Below are positions 1 through 5,527 of a DNA stretch of 5,527 nt, one piece after another. Under the pieces are notes generated by a model, which saw only the letters and a program-made list of their open reading frames with translations, was not told the origin of the DNA and made no database searches. Location: contig JAPJRA010000300.1 in assembly GCA_030824835.1 (NCBI GenBank), forward strand, positions 1-5,527, given 5' to 3'. Each line of letters opens with the position of its first letter. Position 1 is the stretch's first letter. Both the position numbers and the translations under genes were made by a program. The stretch is from Geminicoccaceae bacterium (GTDB lineage Bacteria; Pseudomonadota; Alphaproteobacteria; Geminicoccales; Geminicoccaceae).

Positions 1-381
1 GCCAAAGGCGTCGCGGCCATCGGCCGGGCGCAGGCTGTCGCCGACGAGTTTCTGCATCGGCGTCATGACGTAGTTGTCGAAGAACCGGTCCAGCATGCGC
101 ACGCCCAGCGCCGCGCTCGCGTCGTCGGGGATCAGCCGCACCGGCCCTGGATGGTGCAGCCCCAGATGCTCGATGATGATGCTGGCTTCGACCACGGCGC
201 GACCGGCGTCGACCAGCACCGGGAAGCGCTTGAGCGGCCAGCGGGTGGCGAGCTCGGCCGCCGCCTGCGGGTCGTCCGGCCCGAGCTGCCGGTAGGTGAA
301 CGGCGTCGCGTTCTCGTACAGCGCCACCAGCACCTTCTGGCAGTACGAGGAGAAGGGGTGGGCAATGAGCTCGATGGGCAT
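1..381 (-). CDS. Glutathione S-transferase family protein, N-terminal part (cut by window edge)
   Basis: The first 127 codons are present; the gene continues past the left edge. The N-terminal thioredoxin-like glutathione-binding domain is complete (about residues 1-75). It shows the active-site segment HPFSSYCQKV (residues 8-17; S11/S12 and C14 are candidate catalytic residues), FPVLVD with the expected cis-proline (P54), and EASIIIEHL (residues 65-73), where A66-S67 sits at the glutathione gamma-glutamyl contact. The beginning of the helical C-terminal domain follows (ALGVRMLDRFFDNYV, from residue 91). The ATG at 381 is the only start that keeps the first beta strand, and an in-frame stop (the ATPase stop) lies just upstream. 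Only 3 bases separate it from the ATPase stop and no clear Shine-Dalgarno is seen, so translational coupling is likely. Members conjugate or reduce substrates with glutathione in the cytoplasm. The substrate is unknown. The family call is secure; the link to the transporter is inferred from spacing only. Confidence 0.9.
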   Translation of the reverse strand, partial: MPIELIAHPFSSYCQKVLVALYENATPFTYRQLGPDDPQAAAELATRWPLKRFPVLVDAGRAVVEASIIIEHLGLHHPGPVRLIPDDASAALGVRMLDRFFDNYVMTPMQKLVGDSLRPADGRDAFG

Positions 382-384
382 GGG

Positions 385-1149
385 CTAGGCTGCCAGCTCG
401 TCGCCGCCGCGCACGATCAGCTCCAGCACCTCGTGCTCGTCGGTCGCCTTGACCAGCCGCTCGCCGGCATTGCGGCCGCGTTTCAGCACCATCACCCGGT
501 CGCCGACGGCGAAGATGTCGTTGAGCCGGTGGCTGATGATGATCTGGGCCACACCCTGGCGCTTGAGCTCGGCCATGGTCTCGAGCAGGCGCTCGGTCGC
601 CATGATCGAGAGGTTGGCCGTGGGCTCGTCCAGGATCAGCACCTTGGGCTGGAAGCTGATCGCGCGGGCGATCGCCACCGACTGCTGCCGGCCGCCGGAC
701 AGGCTCTCGACCCGCTGGCGGACATGGTTGACGTCGACCTTTAGCCGCTTCAGCACGGCTCCGGCCTCGGCCTCCATCCGCTTGCGGTCGACGAACCAGC
801 CTTTGGTCGGCCAGCGGCCGAGGAAGATGTTGGCGGCGACGTCCAGGTTCCCGCACAAGGCGAAGTCCTGGTAGATCATCTCGATCCCGACCTCGCGGCT
901 CTCGTGCGGGCTCTTGAACTGGGTCGGCTCGCCGTCGACCAGCACCTCGCCCGCGTCGCGGTGGTAGGCGCCGGTCAGGATCTTCATCAGCGTCGACTTG
1001 CCGGCTGAGTTGTCGCCGACCAGGCCCAGGATCTCGCCGGGATGGAGCCGCAGGCTCACGTCCTGCAGCGCGCGCACGGCGCCGAAGCTCTTCTGGATGC
1101 CCCGCATGTCGACGAGTGGGCCCCGAGTCTGGGTTTGGGTCTGGCTCAT
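385..1149 (-). CDS. CUT2/Frc-type sugar ABC transporter ATP-binding protein, single domain
   Basis: This 254-residue cytoplasmic ATPase powers the adjacent permease. Visible motifs in order are: A-loop aromatic F22, Walker A GDNSAGKST (45-53), Q-loop Q94 in IYQD, signature LSGGRQQ (150-156), Walker B LILDE (171-175) and H-loop H207 in ISHR. All catalytic residues are present. The fourth Walker A position is Ser48 where most sugar ATPases have Gly; Frc-like proteins tolerate this. The protein has one nucleotide-binding domain, unlike the roughly 500-residue duplicated RbsA/XylG/MglA type, and matches the length of FrcA-like ATPases, so it should act as a homodimer. The start ATG overlaps the permease stop (ATGA, 1146-1149) and has a strong Shine-Dalgarno. 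The N-terminus carries a short Gln-Thr repeat (residues 3-8). Family is certain; the transported compound is not. Confidence 0.95.
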   Translation of the reverse strand: MSQTQTQTRGPLVDMRGIQKSFGAVRALQDVSLRLHPGEILGLVGDNSAGKSTLMKILTGAYHRDAGEVLVDGEPTQFKSPHESREVGIEMIYQDFALCGNLDVAANIFLGRWPTKGWFVDRKRMEAEAGAVLKRLKVDVNHVRQRVESLSGGRQQSVAIARAISFQPKVLILDEPTANLSIMATERLLETMAELKRQGVAQIIISHRLNDIFAVGDRVMVLKRGRNAGERLVKATDEHEVLELIVRGGDELAA

Positions 1150-3422
1150 GCCGGTCTCTCCTTGCGGCGGCCCAGCCGGTGGGCCAGCCGCGCCAGCAGG
1201 CCCTCCTGCCGCAGCCAGATGTCGCCCAGCACCGCCACGATCAGGATCAGGCCGATGAACACGTTGACCCAGTGTTGCGGCATGATCATCGACATGCCGT
1301 CGGCGAGGATGATCTGCAGCGACAGGAGGGCGCGCAGGAGCGTGATCACCGCCGCACCGGCCAGGGCACCGATGATCGAGCCGTAGCCGCCGAAGATCGA
1401 GGCGCCGCCGATGATCACGGCGGCGATCACGTCGAGCTCGCGCAGCTGCCCGGCCGTGGGATTGAACGAGCGGTAGTAGGCGATGTAGATCAGCCCGGCC
1501 AGCGACGCGCAGGCCGAGCTGAAGACCAGGCTCCAGAAGCGGACCCGGTCGGTGTCGATGCCGGCATATTCGGCGGCCCGCCGGTTACCGCCGGTGGCGA
1601 ACAGCATCAGCCCGATGGGTGTCCTCGCCATCACGATCCCGGCCACCACCGCCAGCACCGCCAGCGCCAGGCTCTGCGTCGACAGGGCGCCCGCCACCGC
1701 CGACCAGACCCCGTCGGCGGCGGGCTCCAGGCCCAGCACCTTCAGGATCTCGATCAGCTTGCGGCCGATCAGGTTGTAGCTCTCCGGGAACTGGCTGAGC
1801 TGCCGCCCGGCCACCAGCCAAGCGGCGAGGCCGCGAGCGATGTAGAACATGCCGAGAGTGGCGACGAACGCCGGCAGCAGCAGCCGCGTCGCCAGCAGGC
1901 CGTTGATGCAGCCGGCGAGCAGCCCGGCCATGAAGCCGGCGAGGCCCGCCGGCAGCGGCGCCCAGCCCATGAACTTCATCATGAAGGCCGCGGTCGAGCC
2001 CGACAGTGCCAGGACGGCGCCGACCGACAGATCCACGTCGCCGTTGGCCATGACGAAGCTCATGCCGACCGCCATCAGCCCGATCTCGGTGAAGGCCAGG
2101 AGCAGGTTGAAGCTGTTGTCGAGGCTGCCCCAGAAATCCGGCCGCAGCCACAGGCCGAACAGCCACAAGGCCACCATGAAGATCACCGCCGCGGCCTCGC
2201 GCTGGGTCAGCCACCAGCGCAGGCCGCGGGCACTGAACTCGGCGGCGGCGAGGTTGGTGCCGTGCGTCCGCGGCGCCTCGATGGCGACCGTGCCGACGTC
2301 GATGGGCGGCGGCTCGGTGCCGCGCAGCCGCGCCAGCAGCCGGGGCAGCAGCTTGCGGCGGATGATCCAGGGCTCGATCAGCACGGCGCCGAGCAGGATC
2401 AGCCCGAGGAACGCCGGCACGGCCCCGGGCGGCAGCGAGGCCATCGCCTGCACCGGCAGCTCGGTGTTGCCGACCTTGAGCATGCGGGTGACGGGCACGC
2501 CCTCGCGCAGCACCTTGTCGATCAGCACGACCAGCACGGCCCCAAGGCACGAGCCCAGCACCCGGCCCCGTCCGCCCAGGATCGAGGCGCCGCCGACGAT
2601 GACCGACGCGATCACGATCAGCTCGGCGCCGAGGCCGTATTGGGAGGTCACCCCCTTGTCTTGGGCGACGTTCATCAGCCCGGCCAGCGTGGCGCACAGC
2701 GCTGCCATCACGAAGCCGCGGATGCGCACCAGGCGCGTGTCGATGCCGGCATACTCGGCCGCCTGCGCGCTGCCGCCGACGGCATAGGTCTCGTAGCCCC
2801 AGCGGGTTCGCGCGAGCACGATCCCGCCCAGCACCGCGACGATCAGGAAGACCAGGATCTGGTTGTTGAAGCCCAGTGCATTGCCCTGACCCAGCGCGAA
2901 GAAGACGGACTCCCGGGCCTTGACCTCGTAGGCGATGGTCTGGCCGCCGGTCAGCCCGAGCACGAGCCCACGGCCGATGAACAGCATGGTCAGCGTCGCG
3001 ATGAACGAGGGGACCTTGAGGAGGGTGACCAGCACGCCGTTGAGGAGGCCCACGGCAGCACCGGCGGCGAGGCAGACCAGCACCCCGGCCCATGCCGGCA
3101 GGTCGTGGTGCGAGGGCGCGTAGGCGATGGAGAACAGCACGGCCACCAGCCCGAGCGTCGAGCCGACGGACAGGTCGAGGTCGCGGTTGACGATGACGAA
3201 GGTCATGCCGACGGCCATCACGCCGTAGCGCGCGGCGTCGCGCAGGACCGACTGCAGGGCCGTGAGGTCGCCGAAGAAGCGCGGGTTGATGGCGGTGCCG
3301 ATCAGATAGAGCAGCGCCATCACCACCAGAAGGCCGACCTCCCAGCCATAGGCGAAGCCGCCGAAGCGGGCGGAGGTCACGGCCCCCCGTCCGCCCGGCA
3401 GCGTGTCGGCCGGTACCGCCAT
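1146..3422 (-). CDS. Double-length CUT2-type sugar ABC permease (two fused BPD_transp_2 domains)
   Basis: This 758-residue inner-membrane protein forms the translocation channel. It contains two complete CUT2 permease domains in tandem, each with about nine or ten hydrophobic segments: roughly residues 30-355 and 410-736. Paired motifs are MAVGMTFVIVNRDLDLSVG (69-87) and MAVGMSFVMANGDVDLSVG (450-468), the cytoplasmic coupling region AAEYAGID (221-228 and 616-623), and VGGASILGG (276-284) and IGGASIFGG (671-679). A charged linker of about 50 residues (356-408) joins them; it holds no obvious membrane segment. A normal CUT2 permease is about 320-350 residues and dimerises, so this chain probably supplies both halves. 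The ATG at 3422 lies 4 bases after the binding-protein stop with a weak GAGAA at 8 bases; a GTG at 3380 (V15) is an alternative. The stop overlaps the ATPase start. No frame disruption is seen, so this is a true fusion within this sequence. Confidence 0.93.
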   Translation of the reverse strand: MAVPADTLPGGRGAVTSARFGGFAYGWEVGLLVVMALLYLIGTAINPRFFGDLTALQSVLRDAARYGVMAVGMTFVIVNRDLDLSVGSTLGLVAVLFSIAYAPSHHDLPAWAGVLVCLAAGAAVGLLNGVLVTLLKVPSFIATLTMLFIGRGLVLGLTGGQTIAYEVKARESVFFALGQGNALGFNNQILVFLIVAVLGGIVLARTRWGYETYAVGGSAQAAEYAGIDTRLVRIRGFVMAALCATLAGLMNVAQDKGVTSQYGLGAELIVIASVIVGGASILGGRGRVLGSCLGAVLVVLIDKVLREGVPVTRMLKVGNTELPVQAMASLPPGAVPAFLGLILLGAVLIEPWIIRRKLLPRLLARLRGTEPPPIDVGTVAIEAPRTHGTNLAAAEFSARGLRWWLTQREAAAVIFMVALWLFGLWLRPDFWGSLDNSFNLLLAFTEIGLMAVGMSFVMANGDVDLSVGAVLALSGSTAAFMMKFMGWAPLPAGLAGFMAGLLAGCINGLLATRLLLPAFVATLGMFYIARGLAAWLVAGRQLSQFPESYNLIGRKLIEILKVLGLEPAADGVWSAVAGALSTQSLALAVLAVVAGIVMARTPIGLMLFATGGNRRAAEYAGIDTDRVRFWSLVFSSACASLAGLIYIAYYRSFNPTAGQLRELDVIAAVIIGGASIFGGYGSIIGALAGAAVITLLRALLSLQIILADGMSMIMPQHWVNVFIGLILIVAVLGDIWLRQEGLLARLAHRLGRRKERPA
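1157..1163 (-). promoter_or_regulatory. Ribosome binding site of the ABC ATPase gene
   Basis: AAGGAGA on the minus strand, 7 bases before the ATG at 1149. It lies inside the last codons of the permease gene. This is the best Shine-Dalgarno in the window. It fixes the ATPase start and suggests strong independent initiation in addition to coupling through the ATGA overlap. Confidence 0.85.
1218..2195 (-). repeat. Permease internal duplication, C-terminal copy
   Basis: This covers residues about 410-735 of the permease, the second full CUT2 domain. Relative to the first copy it keeps the G in NGDVDLSVG (the first copy has NRDLDLSVG) and the Asn in TGGNRRAAEYAGID (the first copy has VGGSAQAAEYAGID), so it is the more canonical half. 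It carries a longer segment around residues 547-580, probably between membrane helices, and a shorter segment before its last helix (701-717). Confidence 0.85.
2358..3335 (-). repeat. Permease internal duplication, N-terminal copy
   Basis: This covers residues about 30-355 of the permease, the first full CUT2 domain. It aligns with the C-terminal copy at a residue offset of 379-381 up to the RGL motif (R151 and R530) and 395 from EYAGID onward, so the second copy has about 16 extra residues between these points. At DNA level the copies are diverged except for short conserved patches: 2737-2763 against 1552-1578 (25 of 27 bases identical by eye) and 2580-2600 against 1395-1415 (20 of 21). This indicates an old duplication. 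Confidence 0.85.
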
Positions 3423-3426
3423 CGGC

Positions 3427-4509
3427 TCAGTTCTCGTAGCGCTTGCCGACCTTGTCGACGTCCGCCTTGGTCACGAGCTGCGCGCGCGTGTCCAGGTTGG
3501 CCGCCGAGACGCCGCGGTCGATCTGCAGGTAGAGCTGCATCACCGGCCAGAAGCCCTGCAGGAACGGCTGCTGGCCCAGGGCGCCGTCGAGCGCGCCGCT
3601 GCGGATCTGCTCCTGCTGCTTGGGCCCGAGGTCGAAGCCGTAGGAGCAGACCTTGTCGCCGATCTTGAGCTGGGCGACGGCGTCGCCGATGGCCGGGGTG
3701 ACGAAGCCGTTCGCCCCCATGATGCCGACCACGTCGCCGCGGCTCTCGATCAGGCTGACCACCGAGCCCACCGGATTGTTGGCGTCGACATCGATGCCGA
3801 TGTTGGTGGGACCGGCATCGACCTTGAAGTCGCCGAGCCTGCCGGCCACGGCCAGCGTTGCCACGGTGGCGGTGAACGCCGCGGTGATCCGGTTGTTGAC
3901 CTCGACATTGCCCAGCGTGGTGGTATTTGGGAACACGATCGAGCCGCCCTGGACGCCGCTGTCCAGGATGCACTTCGCCAGCGCCTCGCCGCCGATCGCG
4001 GCGGCGCTCGCATCCTGGCCGGTGTGGCTGATGGCGGAGCGGTCGTAGAGCGAGCCGTCATAGCTGTTGGTGGTGGCGACCGGCACGCCGGCGTCCAGCA
4101 TCTTCTTGACGATGTCGTTGTAGGCGCCGGCCTGCGGCGTGGTGATGATCAGGCCGTCGATGGTCGGGTCCTGCACCACCTGGTTGATGATCTCGAGCTC
4201 GCGCGGAATGTCGTCGACCGGCGCCTCGGAGCCCAGCATCAACAGGTTCACGCCGACCATATCGGCCGCCAGCTTGGCGCCAACATAGACCGGGTCGAAG
4301 AATCCGTTGCCCGCGGTATGGGTGACGATGGCGAAGGTGAGCTTGCCGTCCTTGCTGTGGAAGTCCTTGGTGCCCGGGGCTTCCTTGACGGCGTCCTCGA
4401 ACGTGTAGCCGCCCACGGCCTTGGACAAGGCACTGGATTGCGCCATCGCGCCCTGGCCGGTGAGCGTGGCGAGGGCGAGCGCGCTCGCCCCGAGCATGAG
4501 CTTCCGCAT
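3427..4509 (-). CDS. Periplasmic sugar-type ABC substrate-binding protein (Peripla_BP_4 / RbsB-like)
   Basis: This 360-residue secreted binding protein delivers ligand to the permease. Residues 1-23 form a Sec signal peptide: MRK, a hydrophobic core, and an AMA-QS cleavage site after A23. The mature part has the RbsB-like two-lobe pattern: FAIVTHTAGNGFF (59-71), DGLIITTP (118-125), a GVPVATTNSYD segment (141-151), MGANG (264-268), YGFDLG (290-295) and GQQPFLQG (312-319). Aligned by eye with RbsB, likely ligand contacts are N68, F70/F71, R207, N267, D293 and Q313. The Asp-Arg pair of RbsB is replaced by N148-S149, so ribose is doubtful as ligand. C180 and C288 are the only cysteines. The ATG at 4509 was chosen because it gives the signal peptide and has an AGGGAGA site. 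In-frame upstream ATGs at 4569 and 4671 would bury the signal peptide. It is the first gene of the transporter unit. The ligand is unknown. Confidence 0.93.
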   Translation of the reverse strand: MRKLMLGASALALATLTGQGAMAQSSALSKAVGGYTFEDAVKEAPGTKDFHSKDGKLTFAIVTHTAGNGFFDPVYVGAKLAADMVGVNLLMLGSEAPVDDIPRELEIINQVVQDPTIDGLIITTPQAGAYNDIVKKMLDAGVPVATTNSYDGSLYDRSAISHTGQDASAAAIGGEALAKCILDSGVQGGSIVFPNTTTLGNVEVNNRITAAFTATVATLAVAGRLGDFKVDAGPTNIGIDVDANNPVGSVVSLIESRGDVVGIMGANGFVTPAIGDAVAQLKIGDKVCSYGFDLGPKQQEQIRSGALDGALGQQPFLQGFWPVMQLYLQIDRGVSAANLDTRAQLVTKADVDKVGKRYEN

Positions 4510-4585
4510 CCCGTTGTTCTCCCTGATGGCCCGGTCGTCGCCGGTTTTTACCGCCTTTTCCCGTAGCATCTCCGCTGGCGGCTGG
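4510..4585 (-). other. 76-base gap upstream of the transporter operon; possible leader or promoter region
   Basis: This is the only intergenic region of more than 4 bases in the window. Read on the minus strand it holds an A-rich patch (GGGAAAAGGCGGTAAAAACC) and a small inverted repeat CGGT-AAAA-ACCG, followed by the binding-protein Shine-Dalgarno. I see no convincing -35/-10 pair, no long operator palindrome, and no hairpin followed by a T-run that would terminate the GTPase transcript. Whether the transporter has its own promoter here or is read through from the GTPase gene cannot be decided from sequence alone. Confidence 0.4.
4518..4524 (-). promoter_or_regulatory. Ribosome binding site of the binding-protein gene
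   Basis: AGGGAGA on the minus strand, 8 bases before the ATG at 4509. It decides this start over the longer in-frame alternatives, which lack both a well-placed Shine-Dalgarno and a signal peptide. Confidence 0.8.
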
Positions 4586-5527
4586 CTATCGGACGCTGGG
4601 CTCCGGCCGACGGGCGACGCAAAAGGCACGGAACGAGCGCTCGATGGCGCTCTGGTCCAGGCGGCAGCCAATCACGACGAGCGCGGTCCGGGGCCGGACA
4701 TCGGGCCATTCATCGAGGTGAAGCGGCGTGTGCACGAGGTGCTGCACGGCCTGAACGACCACCGGCCGGTCGACCCCTCGCACGTGGAGCAGACCCTTGA
4801 CGCGCAGGATGTCCGCTCCGTGCCGATGCAGCAGCAGCGACAGCCAGAGGCCGAACACGGCCCAGTCGAGCGGGGTATCGGCAGTCAGGCAGAAGGCGAC
4901 TATGCCGTTGCCGTGGTCAGCGTGTTCCCCGGCGGGCGACGCGCCGGCCGCGAGCCCGAGCCGATTCGGGTCGCCCAGCAGCAGTGTTGGCGGTGCCGGG
5001 TCGGTCTTGCCGGACATGTGCACCGTCGCGGTGGGATTGAGGCTGGCCAGTCGTGACGCCAGCTTGTCCGCGCCGGCCGGGTCGAGATCGACCTTGCTCA
5101 GCACCAGACGATCGGCCAGCGCCACCTGGCGGGCCGCCTCCTCGAACCGCTCGAGATTGGTGGCACCGTTGACCGCGTCGATGACAGTAACCACTGCGCC
5201 CAGCTTGAAATGCCAGCGCAGCGAAGGGTCGGTCGAGAAGCCGGCGATGATGGGCACAGGCTCGGCCAGTCCGGTGGTCTCGATCACGACCCGGTCGAAG
5301 GGCGGGACATCGCCGCCTTCCATGCGGGCGTAGAGTCGATCAAGCGCATCGCGCAGGTCGCCGCGGATGGAGCAGCAGACGCAGCCGCTCTTCAGCAAGA
5401 CAACCTCCCCGTCGACCGCCTCGACCAGCAGATGATCGAGCCCGACCTCGCCGAACTCGTTGATGAGGACGGCGGTGCCGCGCAGGTCCGGTTGCGCCAG
5501 CAGCCGCTTCAGCAATGAGGTCTTGCC
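4586..5527 (-). CDS. COG0523/CobW-family GTP-binding protein (metal chaperone type), 5' end outside window
   Basis: 313 residues are visible; only the extreme N-terminus is missing, because the window edge falls inside the P-loop (GKTS at 5516-5527). Features in order are: P-loop end GKTS, INEFGEVGLD, the family's metal-binding CxCC motif (CVCC, 5372-5383), VIETTGLAEP (Walker B region), and LSKVDL (5087-5098) at the base-recognition position where classic GTPases have NKxD. A short His-containing linker (HADHGN) follows, then the CobW C-terminal domain (FCLTADTPLDW, LLRVKG-like DILRVKG, DRPVVVQAVQHL). These proteins are cytoplasmic GTPases that hand Zn, Co or another metal to a client protein. 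The subfamily and client cannot be told here; the C-terminal His stretch is short. The stop TAG is at 4586-4588. It is on the same strand, 76 bases before the transporter unit. Confidence 0.93.
   Translation of the reverse strand, partial: GKTSLLKRLLAQPDLRGTAVLINEFGEVGLDHLLVEAVDGEVVLLKSGCVCCSIRGDLRDALDRLYARMEGGDVPPFDRVVIETTGLAEPVPIIAGFSTDPSLRWHFKLGAVVTVIDAVNGATNLERFEEAARQVALADRLVLSKVDLDPAGADKLASRLASLNPTATVHMSGKTDPAPPTLLLGDPNRLGLAAGASPAGEHADHGNGIVAFCLTADTPLDWAVFGLWLSLLLHRHGADILRVKGLLHVRGVDRPVVVQAVQHLVHTPLHLDEWPDVRPRTALVVIGCRLDQSAIERSFRAFCVARRPEPSVR

Noticed and set aside
2208..2345. Possible missed stop/start (two permease genes joined by a sequencing error)
   Set aside because: The linker reads in one frame with no stop and with the same codon bias as the flanking domains. 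No good Shine-Dalgarno plus ATG was seen at the start of the second half. It remains worth a check against raw reads.
1585..3093. A 502-codon open frame on the minus strand overlapping the permease
   Set aside because: It is an out-of-frame shadow rich in Arg, Ala, Gly and Pro. The overlapping frame has the conserved permease motifs and membrane helices.
1116..3668. An 850-codon open frame on the plus strand opposite the permease
   Set aside because: It is codon-aligned antisense to the permease. Stops there need TTA, CTA or TCA codons in the sense gene, which are rare at this GC content. The product is rich in Gln, His, Asp and Arg with no recognisable domain, while the sense strand encodes clear transporter motifs.
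4540..4560. Small inverted repeat CGGT-AAAA-ACCG as an operator or terminator
   Set aside because: The stem is only four base pairs with no T-run and no match to a regulator site I can name; it can easily occur by chance.
3403..4566. A 387-codon open frame on the plus strand opposite the binding protein
   Set aside because: Same cause: codon-aligned antisense shadow of a GC-rich gene, low-complexity product, no family resemblance.
4510..4671. Longer binding-protein start at 4671 (or 4569) giving up to 54 extra residues
   Set aside because: The extension overlaps the GTPase gene, has no signal-peptide character, and would bury the real signal peptide. The ATG at 4509 has a well-spaced AGGGAGA.

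Overview
This is a GC-rich window in which every supported gene lies on the minus strand. In transcription order, from high to low coordinates, the genes are: the 3'-truncated-free body of a COG0523/CobW-family GTPase (its 5' end lies beyond the window), a periplasmic sugar-type binding protein, a double-length ABC permease, a single-domain ABC ATPase, and the N-terminal part of a glutathione S-transferase that runs off the left edge. Codons are strongly biased to G/C at the third position. The transporter resembles the fructose-type FrcB-FrcC-FrcA systems of alphaproteobacteria in gene order and in its short ATPase. A high-GC alphaproteobacterium is therefore likely, but this is inferred from style and family resemblance, not from a marker gene.

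Layout: 4586-5527 is the COG0523 metal-trafficking GTPase. A 76-base gap (4510-4585) follows. Then comes a tightly packed unit: binding protein (3427-4509), 4-base gap, permease (1146-3422), ATGA overlap, ATPase (385-1149), 3-base gap, glutathione S-transferase (1-381, partial). The spacing strongly suggests one operon with translational coupling. No internal terminator is evident. The GTPase may belong to the same transcript or may simply be an upstream neighbour.

Together the middle three genes make a complete CUT2-type importer: a secreted binding protein captures the ligand, the permease forms the membrane channel, and the ATPase powers uptake. The ligand is probably a sugar or polyol but cannot be identified from the sequence. 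The most notable point is the architecture. The permease is a head-to-tail fusion of two complete CUT2 permease domains in one 758-residue chain, while the ATPase has only one nucleotide-binding domain. In the well-known RbsA/RbsC-type systems the ATPase is the duplicated subunit and the permease is single. The rest of the window looks like ordinary coding sequence. No RNA gene, mobile element, CRISPR array or phage feature was found.
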